A stretch of 64,000 nt of DNA from Rhinopithecus roxellana. Taxonomy: Eukaryota; Chordata; Mammalia; Primates; Cercopithecidae. Shown here one piece after another: positions 12,504 through 25,288 of this stretch (position 1 is the stretch's first letter; every line of letters begins with the position of its first letter). The stretch is taken from contig NC_044567.1 of assembly GCF_007565055.1 (NCBI RefSeq), forward strand, positions 50,988,260 to 51,052,259, given 5' to 3'. The translations under genes were made by a program, and so were the position numbers. Below the pieces are notes generated by a model. It had not been told where the DNA came from, ran no database searches, and saw nothing but the letters and a program-made list of their open reading frames with translations.

Positions 12504-13175
12504 TGCTACGGTTTGACTATATATAGTATGTCCCCATTGAAACTCATGTTGAAGCTTGGTCCCAAATGTGGTGGTGTTGGGAGGTGGTCCCTTTAAGGGG
12601 TGATTACATTATTAAGATGAATTAATGTCTTTCTTTCTAGACTGGGTTACTTCTTGTAGGAATGAATTAGTTCCCATGAGAGCAGATTGTTATAAAACAA
12701 GGTTGCCTATTGTATTTTGCCTTTTTTGCATGCATCTGGTTCCCCTCCCATTTCTCTGCCATGTTTTGATGCAGCCCAAGGCTCTCAGCAGATCTTTTCT
12801 TTTGATGAATATTCAGGTGGTTTTTGGGCTGATGTCATGCATCTTTGGAGAAGCTGGTTTCAATGGCAGTACAGCCAGAACACTGGGCATCAAACTTGTG
12901 AAGGAAACTTTGCCTTTTAGGGGAAGATGGGCTTAGGATCTTGCAGTCATGATGTTTGCATATCACAAGCACCATGTCTCTGGGATCTGGGCATATGTCT
13001 GTAGTAGGCTTGACTTTCCAGAAGCTTCCAGATGTGGCTGCTCAGTGTTGAGTTTCCTCGCCTGCAGAACCATAGGTTAACTAAACCTCTTTTTTTGTTT
13101 GTTTGTTTGTTTTTATAAATTACCCAGTCTCGGGTATTCTGTTATAGCAACACAAAACAGACTAAGACTAAGACA
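12504..13175 (+). mobile_element. Oversized MaLR solo LTR (MST group)
   Basis: Starts TGCTACGGTTTGACTAT and ends CACAAAACAGACTAAGACTAAGACA, the MST/MLT1-type termini, with a perfect 5-base target duplication GTACA (12499-12503 and 13176-13180). At 672 bases it is some 200 longer than a usual MST LTR. The section near 12830-13010 does not match the consensus I know. A GTTT repeat lies at about 13096-13113. No viral gene is present. Confidence 0.85.
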
Positions 13176-13180
13176 GTACA

Positions 13181-13460
13181 TTTTCCACTTTCAGAGTTAT
13201 TGTGAGGATCAAATAGCATCTTAGAAAGCATTTAGGATATGAAACCAGATATTGCTTCCACCAATTACAAGATAAGTGACTATAGGCCAATTCTTCCACT
13301 TTTCTAAACCTCAGTTTTTTCCATACAAAAAAAAAAAAATCTCAACTATTATATATTTCACTTGGTTGTTGTGAAGACCAAATGAAGTATTCCATGTAAA
13401 GTGCATAGAACGGTTCCTGGGATACAATATGTCCTCAGAAAATGTTGGCCATTATTAACA
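13181..13460 (+). repeat. MIR SINE, right part, followed by a second MIR
   Basis: Resumes with 'agttattgtgaggatcaaatag' (end of the split MIR). From about 13245 a second MIR follows: 'caagataagtgactataggcc', 'cctcagttttttcc', 'gttgttgtgaagaccaaatg', 'atgtcctcagaaaatg'. Confidence 0.7.
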
Positions 13461-13734
13461 GGTTTTGTAAGCTACACGATGATGAACAAAAAAGCAGGTC
13501 TTTTTGACAAGACCTGCGTGTCTACAGTAGCTTATGCTCAACTGTAATAGCAGGAGCTGGGTCCCTGGCTTGATCACAGCCTCATTCCCCATACTTTTGT
13601 GGGACTTCCTGATACTACACTGTCAATATAGATTTCCAAAAAATCCTTTTGCTCCTGGATCTCCTGTCACTATGTTGTATCACCAGCTCATCTTAGTAAT
13701 AATAACAGTAACAACAGTAACAAAACAGCTGACA

Positions 13735-13945
13735 TTCCACATGTGGGATAATGCTTAAAGTTTTACTTATATTGTTTCACTCAATTGCTGCAAACAATCC
13801 TATAAAGTAAAAGTATTATCATTATTATTATTTAATAGATGAGGATATTAAATTCTGGAGGTGTTAAGTAATTTGTACAAGGTCAGGCAAACCTGGAACC
13901 TATGCCTGTCTGGCACTAAACTCCATGATTGTACCATGAGACTAA
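13735..13945 (+). repeat. MIR SINE
   Basis: MIRb-like order: 'atgcttaaagttttacttatattgtttcactcaat', a TTATTATTATT run, 'gatgaggatatta', 'gtaatttgtacaaggtcagg'. Confidence 0.7.
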
Positions 13946-15577
13946 AATACTTCATTATGTTATTATCTCAAGTGCCAGAGCTCTTCATCCTTCCAACATT
14001 TGCCAAGCTCCCCAAGCTCAGATATCCCTCTGTTGTCTGTTATCAGTGCTCCTGGGCTGGACGTTCTCTCTGCCAGATTAGCCTCCTTCCAAAATCCTAT
14101 TGCTGGGTCTATCTCTAGCCCTGCTAAACCTAGAGTTGTCTCTAGTCCATAAATCTTTCAGTCTCTGCAGCCCTCCATATGGAGCTAGGCCATGCCCAAC
14201 CACAACCCAAGATTTGCTCTCTAAGGTTGGCTCTAGCTCCCAGAATTTATAACAAATTCCTCTGGGAACTGCCTCTTGAGGAGCCATCCATACACACTTT
14301 AGGAGGCACAGGTTATTTAACAGCCCCTTCAATCCTTGGCTTCCACCAGCCACCCACTTTCTGCACTTCATCTGGGTGAACTGAAATAATCACCCTTTTG
14401 TGTCTAGAGAGTATCATGTGGCACCCATTCTTATTCCTGACTTCTGAAACACTTAGCTTCAAGACTACACAGTATTGGGAAATGGGGTGGTTCTGTAGTC
14501 TGGATGTGCTGGATTGCATCTATTATCAGTTTTTTTCCCAATGCTATCTGTCAATGTCCCTCACCTCTGACCCCAACTAACTGTGCAGGAAGGAAATAAA
14601 TCAAAGACTCTCAGAGTTGGAAGTAACTTTAGAGGTCATTAAATCCAACCCTTTACCTGACATTGATCCACGTCTGCAGCATTGCCAATAAGCAATTGCT
14701 TGGCCTCAGCTAGATCTGATGGTAGGGTACAGGGTGCTCTAGACTCCCAGGACAACTCCTTCCAGTCTGCTGATATCCATTTATCTAAACTTTTGCCCAG
14801 ACTTCGGTGCTAGCTCTGCTCCTTGGCTTCACGCAGAGAAAGCCACATTCCTCTTCTCTGTGATTGCCTTCAAAGTATTTTAAAACAGCCCTTGAGTCAC
14901 CCACTTCACTTTTCAGGCTAAACTGTCTCAGTTCTTTAATACACTCCTCATCACTCATGGTTTCTGGGACGTATGAGGAGCATCACCTCTGGTCAGTCAT
15001 ACATCTCTCACTGCCTTCTACTTTATCGATGGGCTCAGGACACTGCCAATATCAAATGCATAGACTCCTCTTCATGGCTTGAAGCCAGGCTGATGCACGT
15101 TCAGGAAGAAATGGAAGTGAAGACTGGTAGAAGGGTAGGAAAGGGAACTTTTCTGAGAGAGCAAACTTAGGAAATGAGAATGCAGGTGCTGATAAAAGTG
15201 TATGCTAGTATGTGAGCAGCTGAGGGGCATGTAATAACAGCTGGGAGAATGGGGATGGCTCAGCTCTTAGGAAATGGGGAACCTTGGGAAAGGCTTTCTT
15301 TGGGCAAAGAAAGCCTTTGTTTCCTCCAAGGGGGAACAAACCCACTGTGCTTAGAGTAGTGAATCCGAATCAGAGAGATGCTCATTTGAGTTATGAAGGC
15401 CACCCTTGGGAATTGTTATCCGTCTTGAGTTGAAGACACAGATTTTGAAAGTTCGAGGTTTAAAAGATTTTTGAAAAAGGTATTTTTTTTCTTTCTAAGC
15501 CAGACTTAGGTCCACATGCCTAGACTATTGTTCATGTTACCATACGGATAAAGAAGCTAAAACTAATCAATACACAG
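13946..15577. other. No firmly recognised element
   Basis: Bases 14590-14660 ('agagttggaagtaactttagaggtcatt') resemble a very old CR1/L3-type or mammalian repeat motif, but I cannot confirm it. No gene-like frame. Confidence 0.35.
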
Positions 15578-15990
15578 GTTGGGTTCTCTAGCAGAGCCTG
15601 AGATGGCATACCTTCTACAGGTGATTTATTGAGGGAGTGTTCTCATAAAAAGCCTAGAAGCGGGTAGGGGAAAGTAGGGCAGGGAAAAAGGTAAGCATGA
15701 ATGTGGTTTCAGGAGAAGTCCAACTCAGCCTGATCCCACGGGAAGCACTGAGTGTAAACTGCACCACAATGCACGATCAACTGCACCACAACTGCACCAT
15801 CTTGAGGCGAGATGACTGGCGTTTCCTATTCCCGTCGGTCAGTCACTGGCCACTGGCTGCCCCCAGGTGGTAGGGAGGTGAATAACTTCCCAGAGATCTC
15901 CAGAAGAGGCAGCACCAAGGGCCAGCCTCCCTACGAAAGGGACTGATTAAGCTGTTATGTGCTCTACCTGCAGGTGCAGTAAAGAGGATC
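15578..15990. repeat. Possible unresolved LTR-like repeat
   Basis: 'gggttctctagcagagcctgaga' followed by 'aggtgatttattgagggagtg' recalls a class of old interspersed repeats, probably LTR-type. Family and limits cannot be given from memory. Confidence 0.3.
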
Positions 15991-18286
15991 TAGGCTGACC
16001 AACAGCATCTTCCACAGATACACTTGCCAATTCACGCATGTAAGACCCAGAGTGAATCACTGCCTTCAATTGCTGGACTACTGTGCTGCAAACTTTGAGT
16101 CAGACCGACGAGCTTCAGCCAGGCATATCATGACTCCTAAACAGGATTTTGAAAGCAAGATTCTGGGTCTCCCTCATCCCGCTGCAGCCTCTCAGTGCAT
16201 CTAGGTGTTTCTACTTCCATTGAACATATCTATCTAAATAAAATTGCTATAATTAAACAAACAAATGAATAGATAAATAGATCTGGTGGCAAATGAGCAG
16301 CAACTCCTCCCCACTCCTAACATAAGTTAAAGTTTGAGTTTCAGCAAACAGATGTAGGATCAGAAAACAAATGTTTATTATGTTCTGTTGCATTAGAGTG
16401 GTACAGGTTGGCAAGTCCTTAGAAACCACCTAATTCTACTCCTTCATTTTACAGATAAGCAAACTGAGGCCCATTGAGGCTTATTACCTTCCTGAAGGTT
16501 GTGCAACTAAATCTACAGAGATCATAAATCCAGGCAAATACGTCGCTTCTCTGTTACATGCTTAATTTCTTCTGAGCATAAATTCCAATGGCTACTGAGG
16601 CAATCAATAGAGAATATATCGAAATCAGGAGAAAATAAGTACTGGGAGTTGGAAAGATGCTTCAGCATCCAAAGAATGGCACTTTGGGGAATATTGTCCT
16701 CAAGTAAAGCCCAATCTGATAAACAGGCTTTTATCAGAGAATTTCAAGTTATCAAATAATAACCATGTAGTACTCAGAAGAGTGTTGGAGGCAGCTGCTC
16801 TCCTGTAACCACTAAGCCCAGTCTGTATGGTTTTAAGTCAAATGCATGAGTGAAATATGGTATATGGGGTTTCAAACTGGGAGGGGTGATGTAGGCTTGG
16901 TTTCAGGTTGTAATAGATTGTGGGTCAAATGGCCTTGCTGGTCAAATTAGATATTTTAACTCAGCTCCAACAAACATAAACATCCTACAAAAAAGAGAAA
17001 GCACACAGCAAACTTTCAGGTCTCTCTAGACTCATGTGGTATCATTTTAGTCTCACGGAGGGAATAGGGTGCTTGGCACTTTGACATGTAGCCTGCTTTA
17101 TGGAGCACCACCTCTAATGGCAAACTTCGTGTTAAATGCTACCAATTCAGTCTTTGAGAGATTTTTTAATGGGATCACATTTCAGCTCTTACAAAAGAAA
17201 TCAGTAGCAAACTAGGATTCACTTTGCCAACCTTTTTTAAAATTCATCTCTTCATTAATGGAAGAACTTTCTATAGAGAGGAAAAGACAATTACAATAGA
17301 GAGGAAGAAAGGAACCAACACCCCAGTCAATAAGCTTCCAGGTAGCCTTCTAAGCAGTTCCGGATGTCTAAAAGCTTACTGAGAAAGAGACACAGACATA
17401 CAGATTCACCCAACAATAAACCAGGCATTATCTAGGAACTTGTGCAGTAGCTTCAGTTTTTTCTTTGCAAGCAGACGATGTGGGTCATCAAAATAGTCAG
17501 CTCTCAGTCATTGTCTTACCCCTTCATCACATCAGAAAGAATTTTATATACCCCTGAAAGCATGACTTCCAGAGAGCTTACAGCTTAAAGTTCTAAACTG
17601 GAAGATCCCAAATGGAGGCTGGCATCATGGAAAACTTGCTTGGCACGACAAAGGTTGCCCCTCCAAGGGCATGTCAAATGTTCACAAGACTTCAGAGCAT
17701 CCTAAGGAATAAGAGAAATCATCTATTTTGCATTTGTTGCAATTTAGGCCATTTTGACGTAGCACCTAGAGACTTTACAGATAGGAGAGAGTCAGGGTCT
17801 ACATCTGTGTGCTGAGGCTTGCAGTGTGGATGGTCTTGCAAGAAGAACCAGAGTTGACTCGAACTTGGGCCTCATCACAGAGCAGGGTTGGGCCTGTCAG
17901 GATGTGTGACTTTGTGTAAAGGAACACATCTCTGGTGCATCTCAGCAAACATTCAAGATATAGTAGGACCAAGATGGCATCAGATAAACAAACAGCCATA
18001 CTATCAATAAAGTGCCATCAAAGGAGAGTAACTGGTGTTCAGTTTTGAGCCTAAAAGGAAGGAATCTTCTAATGACCTCAAGACTCCCCAGGGGACTCAA
18101 GAAGAGAGTAAGCTAATATTGACTGGATGTGTACTGTGGAGCAGACAAGACACCAGATGCACAAAAAGTGAGATCCCAGGCCTAGTAATACACACACATG
18201 CACACATTGCATCGCTGAATAGGAGTACTCCCAAAATGCTAAAATAATACATGTCATTATATCTGGGAAGTGATTAACGGCAATTT
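15991..18286. other. No recognised element except a faint MIR near 16400-16530
   Basis: 'cattttacagataagcaaactgaggccc' at about 16447-16475 fits a MIR. The remainder, including 16.6-18.3 kb, is unassigned and AT-leaning. Confidence 0.35.
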
Positions 18287-18366
18287 TTCCTTCCTTCCTT
18301 CCTTCCTTCCTTCCTTCCTTCCTTCCTTCCTTCCTTCCTTCCTTCCTTCCTTCCTTCCTTCCTCTT

Positions 18367-18420
<54 letters not shown>

Positions 18421-18430
18421 CCTTTCTTTC
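18287..18430 (-). repeat. Compound microsatellite: (GGAA)19 then GA-rich tract
   Basis: TTCC is repeated 19 times without interruption at 18287-18362 (GGAA on the minus strand). A (TC)22 run follows at about 18371-18415, with TTTC/CTTT units at the joints. It abuts the 3' end of an antisense Alu, so it probably grew from the Alu poly(A) tail. Confidence 0.97.
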
Positions 18431-18626
18431 GAGACAGGGTCTCACTCTGTTGCCCAGGCAGGAGTGCAATGGTATGATCATGGCTCACTGCAGTTTCGAC
18501 CTTCCAGTTTTAAGCTAACCTCCCACCTCAGCCACCTAGTAACTGGGACTACAGGCATGTGCCACCACTCCTGGCTAGTTTTTGTATTTTTTGTAGAGAC
18601 TGAGTTTCACCGGATTGCCCAGGTTT
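18431..18626 (-). mobile_element. Truncated old Alu (AluJ-like)
   Basis: Antisense Alu beginning 'gagacagggtctcactctgttgccc', containing the right arm and about 50 bases of the left arm ('ttgtagagactgagtttcaccgg') before it stops at 'ttgcccagg'. Truncated at the Alu 5' end. Confidence 0.9.
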
Positions 18627-18720
18627 CTCCTTTCTTTATTATTTCCCAAACTTCCCAAATTTCCTCCAATGAGCATGGATTACTTCTATAATCAGAAAGT
18701 GTATTATTAAACAATAACAA
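18627..18720 (+). repeat. L1ME-type 3' terminal scrap
   Basis: 'cctccaatgagcatggattacttctataatcagaaag' matches the terminal motif of old L1ME 3' ends. Confidence 0.6.
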
Positions 18721-18874
18721 TAATGGGACAAGTCATCCCAGTGCAGGTGGAATCCTGGCTACCCATGATGCAAAAAGAAGCTGGAAAACAACAATTTCAC
18801 CATATATCAGCTAGAGCTATCTTACATTTAAAAAAAACTTCAAACCTACTTTACCCAAACTCTGAAGAAACAGT

Positions 18875-18955
18875 TTGACAGCTATGTGCTAAGCAGTTCT
18901 AGGTGCTGAGAATACAAGGATAAGTGAAGACATCAGGCCTTATGAGGAGGGGAGA
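18875..18955 (-). repeat. L2 fragment
   Basis: 'cagctatgtgctaagcagttctaggtgctgagaatac' reads as the reverse complement of the L2 3' end. Confidence 0.5.
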
Positions 18956-18994
18956 AAAAAGAAATATGCGATTTATAGAAAGTGTCACTGGTTA

Positions 18995-19855
18995 ATAATG
19001 CAATATTACCTCACACTTGTTAGAACAGCTGTTGTCAAAAATACAAAAAAAAAAAAAACAAACATTGGAAAGGATATGGAGAAAGGTGAGTCCTTGCACA
19101 CTGTGGGTAGGAATGGAAATTAGTACAGCCCCTATGGAAAACAGTATGGAGGTTCCTCAAAAAATTAAAAATAGAAGTACCATATGATCCAGCAATCCCA
19201 CTACTGGGTATATATCCAAAGGAAATGAAATCAGTATCACAGAGATTCTGCCCTCCCATGTTTATTGCAGCACTAGTCACAAAAACCAGTATATGGAATC
19301 AACCTAAGTTCCATTGATAGGTGAATAAAGATTTGTAATGTGTATACACAATGGAATACTACTCAGCCTTTAAAAACGAAGAAAATCCTGCATTTGTGAC
19401 AACATAGATGAACCTGGAGGACATTACACAAAGTGAAATAAGTCAGGCACAGAAAGACAAATACTGCGTGATCTCACTTATATGTGGAATCTAAAAAGGT
19501 CAAACTCATAGAAACAGAGAGCAGAATGGCGATTACTGGGAAGTGGGGAGTGGTGGGTTGGATAGGTGAGATATGGATTAAAGGACATAAAATTTCAGTT
19601 TGACAAGAGAGACAAGCCCAGGAAATCTATTGTACATCATAATGTATACAGTTAATAACAATATATTGAAAATTGCTAATGGGGCAAATTTTAAGTGTTC
19701 TTACCCTCCCCCCAAGAAAATAGTAAGTATGTGAGGTAATACATGTGTTAAATAGTTTGATTTAGCCACTCCACAATGTGTACATACATCAAAGCAGTGT
19801 TGTACATTATAAATATATGTACCTTTTACTAATAAACTTTTTAAAATTAAAAATT
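18995..19855 (+). mobile_element. L1MA/L1PB-type LINE 3' end
   Basis: Contains the ORF2 tail ('tacagcccctatggaaaacagtatgg', 'ccagcaatcccactactgggtatatatcc', 'aatggaatactactcagcc') and 3' UTR ('gtgatctcacttatatgtggaatct'). It ends in an A/T-rich tail. Frameshifts are present; no coding potential. Confidence 0.92.
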
Positions 19856-20143
19856 ATCAGTGGTTAAAAAACTAGGGTATTAAATCATTTCTAAGGTCAT
19901 TTTTAGCCCAAGCACTTCATGATTCTAATGCAAGAAAAAGAGTAATGACTGTTCTAACAGAGAAATAAACCAAAATGCTGTTTAGAAGACAGACGAGAAA
20001 GAGAGTAATTTAGATTATGGGAATGGTAAGGGGATGGGCAATGGTTTCCTGAAGAAGGCTACAGTGATGGTAAAGCTGGATTTTGAGGGATGACTAGGAT
20101 TTAGATAAATAGACATGGAGAAAGAGGTATAAAAAGTAAAGAG

Positions 20144-20440
20144 GGTCAGGTGCGGTGGCTCACGCCTGTAATCCTAGCACTTTGGGAGGCCAAGGTGGGC
20201 GGATCACGAGGTCAGGAGTTCAAGACCAGGCTAGCCAATCTGGTGAAACCCTGTCTCTACCAAAAATACAAAAATTAGCTGGGCGTGGTGGCAGGTACCT
20301 GTAGTCCCAGCTACTCAGGAGGCTGAGGCAGGAGAATCACTTGAACCCAAGAGGCAGAGGTTGCAGTGAGCCAAGATCACACCACTGCATTCCAGCCTGG
20401 GCAACACAGTGAGACTCCATCTCAAGAGAAAAAAAAAAAA
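20144..20440 (+). mobile_element. Full-length AluS
   Basis: Complete two-arm Alu with a poly(A) tail and an 11-base target duplication AAAAAGTAAAG (20131-20141 and 20436-20446). Confidence 0.95.
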
Positions 20441-20446
20441 AGTAAA

Positions 20447-21119
20447 GGGGTAAAGTGGGAAAGGTCCATGAGCAAAGGGTTCTGGGTTTATTCCAGGAAC
20501 AGCAAGTAACTATTCAATTAGCAAACCATGCCTGGGTCATGGTATTTCCTGTGGGCAGCCCCCTTATTTAGCATGACGTATGCAGAGTCTGGGTTTAACA
20601 AGACTACATTCTTGCAGTCAGCTATCACCTCATCTGGAGGGGGTGGGAAATGGGCTGGGAGTTCTACAATGGCAAGACTGTAGTCTATTTTTATCACACT
20701 GCACAATAGGTGCTCTATTTGATTGACAAAGGAATAACCATGCATGAAGCACTATGACACACTGCCATAAAAGCTGTGCACAGGGTGCATAGGTCACCCA
20801 TTCCCATGGGGGTGGGGAATGGCCCAGGACAAGCGAGCTTCCTAGAGTTGAGTTTGGGAGCATGAGATTCAATGTGGAAGCTAAGATGGTGGGTAAGGAG
20901 AGGACATTTAAGCAGCAGAATTAATATGAAGCGCACAGAGAAAAGTGAAAGCTTAACATATAATGAGAATTGAGAATACCAACACAGCAGTTGCCTGTGC
21001 TCCAAAGCAGTTGGTGAAGTTATAGTATGGAATAGTGAGCAAACCACTAGACTGAGAGGTGTATGAGCTCCTGTGGGGCACTAAGCAAAGCAAGAGGCCT
21101 ATCCTGCTGTAGGCACCTG
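20447..21119. other. No recognised element
   Basis: Overlapping minus-strand frames (20518-21047) share no recognisable domain and overlap each other in different frames. Confidence 0.35.
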
Positions 21120-21310
21120 CCACATAGTAGGCCTTCACATACTTTATGTCACTGAGTCAGCATAATAGCTCCGAGTGGTCGGTATTATTGTTCCTAATAT
21201 ACAGATGAGACAATTGAGGTTAAGAAACTTGTCCAAAAACATACAGCAAACTGGGGGCAGAGTTGGAATTCCAACTCAGATTTCTCCCTAAAAGTCATAT
21301 TCTTCACCTA
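21120..21310 (+). repeat. MIR SINE
   Basis: 'agatgagacaattgaggttaagaaacttgtcc' and 'ttggaattccaactcaga' fit MIR. Confidence 0.7.
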
Positions 21311-21944
21311 CATGTTCATGGTATCATAATAATATTTTTTTTAAAAAAAGATATATGAACTATAGACCCATTGGCCTTCTGCGAGAATTCCAAAGATGTG
21401 ATCTTCTAAACCTTCACCTCCACCATCTCTATAATATTAGGTGATGCCAGTTAACGAGATCTATACAGTGCCTCTAACAAGATCTCATAGTGGAGAGACC
21501 TTTCTTTCGTTAAGGAAAGAAAGAAATATATTTCCTAAGAATTCTCAAATTTAAAATACAAACACATACAACTATGAAAGTCGGTTAAGTGTGAAACTTA
21601 AGTGTCATTTGTATTTCTGTCCTTGGAGTCAGATGAACCCTAACATGATGAGCAGAGAAAAAACATAAAGCAGTCATGTCCTAGTCACAAGCTGTGGGGC
21701 CACCACCTGTCAGCAAGAGTTAACTATGGAACCCAACTGTGACCTCCATTCTAAGAAACCCCATCTCAGTCAGGTTGGACTTAAACCCACTGCTCCAAAC
21801 AGAGAAAGCAGTAGCCTCCTCTCCCTCCCTGGTTTCATCTTTTATAGCATTACTCATCAGGTCTGACTCCTGCAAACAGGGCAGTTAGGCTGAACAACAA
21901 TAGCCCGACTACTAATATGGAAACCAACCCCACCTTCCATCTTT
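21311..21944. other. No recognised element
   Basis: AT-rich sequence with a small inverted repeat near 21498-21520 (TTTCTTTCGTTAAGGAAAGAAAGAA region). Nothing else named. Confidence 0.35.
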
Positions 21945-22145
21945 GTAGCTGGCACAATGTACATATATATTGCCTCCCAACATCCCTGTGGGTTAGTAAG
22001 TCACGTTTTACTATCGCATGTTAGATGACCAAGTTGAGGCCTAGAGAAGATGCAAGATACAACCAGCAAATAAGAAAGACAATGTTGTAGCTGGGCTTCA
22101 AACCTATGTCTTTCTACTCTTAATCTTGAACTCACATTATCCAAC
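21945..22145 (+). repeat. MIR SINE
   Basis: 'gctggcacaatgtacatatat', 'aagttgaggcctagagaag' and 'gctgggcttcaaaccta' fit MIR in order. Confidence 0.65.
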
Positions 22146-24896
22146 ATCACAGCCAGAGACACAATCCCTCCTCCTTCCTTCCACACTAGGTCAATGAGGT
22201 AACCTTCCTAAGTAGACAATCTGAAATCAAAGCCTTCTTCTGCTTTTCTAGGAAGGAAAAAACGTATGCTTTTCTGAAATCAGATTGTCCTAAGTGAGGG
22301 CTAAGAGTGTACTTGCATGAGCATGAAGCACACCTGTTTACATTGTAGTCAGCATCCCACACCTGGCTTCCCTGGGACTTTTACCCTCCGCAAACAGCCT
22401 TCTCTCACTCTGCTAGAATCATGGCTCATTCACTAATTAAAGGGTATTACGCACTTCATTGCACATCAGCTAAGAACTTGGAATAAGAAAACTTATGCTA
22501 CAGCATTAGCACTGGAGATGCCACTAGGTATGCTTCATAGAAAAAGAAATACAGAGAAAAGCCATCCACTTGTGACATCCCTTCCCCCATATTTAACTTC
22601 TCTAACAAGTCAGCCACCACACTTAGAGGAAGAAGTCACCTAGCATGGTACAACCCCAGATAGAGCCTCATAAACAAGCCAACTGGAGAGGGATGCGCAG
22701 AAGAGAAAAAGAATAAGAGAAGGCCGGTCAAGTGGCTTCTCCAACAGCCACCTGTCCAGGCTCTCTGCTCTCTTCTGGTGTGGCAGCTCAGTAAGAAGGA
22801 TACTTATATCCCAGGCCAAAAAAAGACAGAGAGACAAGGATGAGTCAGGAGGAGTACTCCTCACTGAAAGGTCTTGAGGAAACTCAGCATCTTGTTCCCT
22901 CTAGTAAAGGTTCAGCATTGCTGCCCACTGCGCCCAGGCTGGGGGCAGAGACCAGCCTTCCTGCTGGAGCCTCCTTGGGCTGTCTTGGAGTAGATGCTTT
23001 TTCTGACACTCCCTGAACAACCTGAATAGCAGCACTCAGGCTCACCCCCTTTTCAATGATGGGGAAAGTCACACATAGAGGGTCAGCCCAAGGAATGGGC
23101 ACTCAGATAGATTAGTCTTGAACTTGGTGAGGACAGCAGTTAATGACATGCCACTAACAGAGCAGTAAACCTTATCCATAGGCAATTTCACTATTTGGGA
23201 AACATTACAAAGAGGTCAAAAGCTCAGGCAAACTTTAAGGTCTGATCTCAAAGTCCTCTTGGGACCCCAGCAAGGCAAATGATGGTCCAAGTATAAAACA
23301 ATAGCCTGGGGTCAAAAAACATTTACTTCTAAATGGAACTTAGACATGGATTCAGAAGAAGCCACCAGTTGGACATGCAGTCAGGAGGAAGCTAGAGAAC
23401 TCAACCCAGAGTCTGCTACTTATTACAGTTTCTCTCTGTGTCACCCTCTGTGTTGTCTGTGTGTTCCATGTGTGTTCAGGCAGACAGAGGAACAGCTGAG
23501 TGCATTTCCAAGCTGCACGGTGCAGTGGTGAAGCTGAGCGTTGCCAGGCGCTAGAAAGAATGGGGTGGAATATAGTGATGGCTTCAGCCTCCAAGAATAA
23601 GGCATTTTCTCTATCTCTCCTCAAGCCACCTAAGACATCATTTGTGCATGACATGTTTTAGGATCCTGTTGGCTCCATTTAGAAGGGCTTCCAATATTTC
23701 TGGTCCCTTCCCCCAGCTCAGACTGGCTTCCTCTTTAGCATACACCACTGCCGATTTTGCTGTGCTCTTCCTCACAAGGCTTAAAAGGGATAATACAAAA
23801 CAGCTCCTCCAAGAAACAGAGTTCTAGCACACAGACTGTGAGAGGCAATGCCCCCGGCACTCTGGGCTTTTTTAGAATCAGAGATAGCCAACAGCAGTCA
23901 CAGAGGCTGCAGGCAGAGACTGGTTATGGCATTAAAAGAACCTCAGAGCAAGAGGCTGGTGAATTCAAGAGGGGGTGGGGAATGGGTGCAGCACAGGAAA
24001 GGTAAGAAATGTCTTCATTAGGTAGAGGACCCTAGACAAGTGCTGGTGTCACAGGTCAGCCCTTTCCAGCTGCTACACCTGCTATTCCCAACTTGCAGTT
24101 GCATTTTGGTTCAATGTTCTGAGACTCAAAAGCTCTCGATCCTCACTGAGGCAGCTATGGGGGAAGCAGCCACGCTGGACTTCAGGAGGGTCCCAGGGCC
24201 CTTGATGCCCAGACTTGCCTGACAGCAAAGAGTAGTCAGCAGCTGCTGTCTGACCTGTTATGCCAAGTTATGCCTAGCAGCCCACTAACTGAGGAGAGAA
24301 CCCTGGTAGCAATAGCTCTCCTCTCATCCTTTCCTCTCTGCCCCTCCAGTAAGCCCCATCCTGAACGTAAGCCACATCCCCCTCCGCTTTTCCTCTTTAC
24401 TCAGCTCCACACTCCTCCTCCAGGCTTTCCATTCCCACAGCTGTTCGCCCCCTCCCTGCACCCCTCCTCCTGCATCCACGTCGTTAAGGGATTATACATA
24501 GAGAAAACCGAGCCTTTGAGTTTCAAGCCAAAGCTCCCAGACAAGGCAGCCGGGACTGGTTCACCCTCACAGGCATCACCCTGACCGCCTTGCACACGTG
24601 CCTCCGCCCAGACCCTCCTCTCTGCCCAAGCACTCTGAACATCTCTTTGCTTCAACCTGCCAACAGATCAGATGGAGCCCTGGGGTCCCCAGCCTCTCCT
24701 CTCCCCACATGGAGCTCAGATTTCACACAAGGAAAGGAAACAAGGAGACTTCCACACCTCTGCAGCATCACCTGCTCCAGCAAGCTCCCAAAGCCACTGG
24801 AGCCAGGCAGACTGCCTGGGCCCCACACCCCCTTCTCTGACGGCTTTAGCTCCAGCCCAGCCCACAGGATGCAGTGCCTGATGCCACTTCCGAGCA
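22146..24896. other. Repeat-poor stretch next to ASIC2a exon 1
   Basis: About 2.7 kb in which I recognise no transposon, becoming GC-rich after 24.2 kb. A 154-codon plus-strand frame (24590-25054) lies here, with no recognisable domain. The base composition change makes longer random frames likely. Confidence 0.45.
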
Positions 24897-24920
24897 GACA
24901 CACACACACACACACATATA
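24897..24920. repeat. (CA)n microsatellite
   Basis: About ten CA units followed by ATATACACAG. Confidence 0.9.
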
Positions 24921-25288
24921 CACAGAATGCCACCTCGTCAATGACAAGCTGTTCCAATCACACAGCTCGGACACCAAGCGCACCGGACAACGGACAGCCC
25001 AGGCCTCCACCCTCTGACTGGGAGGAAGCCAACTCAGCACGTCTGGGGAAGTGATCCCCCACCGCAAGCCCTCCACTCACCCTCCATATTTGAACTGACA
25101 GCAGTGCTCTATCCTGGCCAGTAGTCTTCCCTGCAACTGGCTCCCACAACTCTGACCAACTACCCTCGTGGCCTTCGGGTGAGGCACTGCTCTCTCTCCT
25201 GTCCCAAAGCACAAGGAGACCCCAAACCAAGCAGGAGACCACCGGCGCACCACTTCTCCAGAGGACCAGAGTGAGCTGAAAACCAAGT

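Noticed and set aside
18078..18518. Frames rich in Lys-Glu-Gly-Arg or Leu-Ser-Phe-Pro
   Set aside because: Direct translation of the GGAA/GA microsatellite.
24590..25054. 154-codon plus frame and overlapping minus frames near exon 1a
   Set aside because: No domain, overlapping frames on both strands, and GC-rich composition make chance the simplest explanation.
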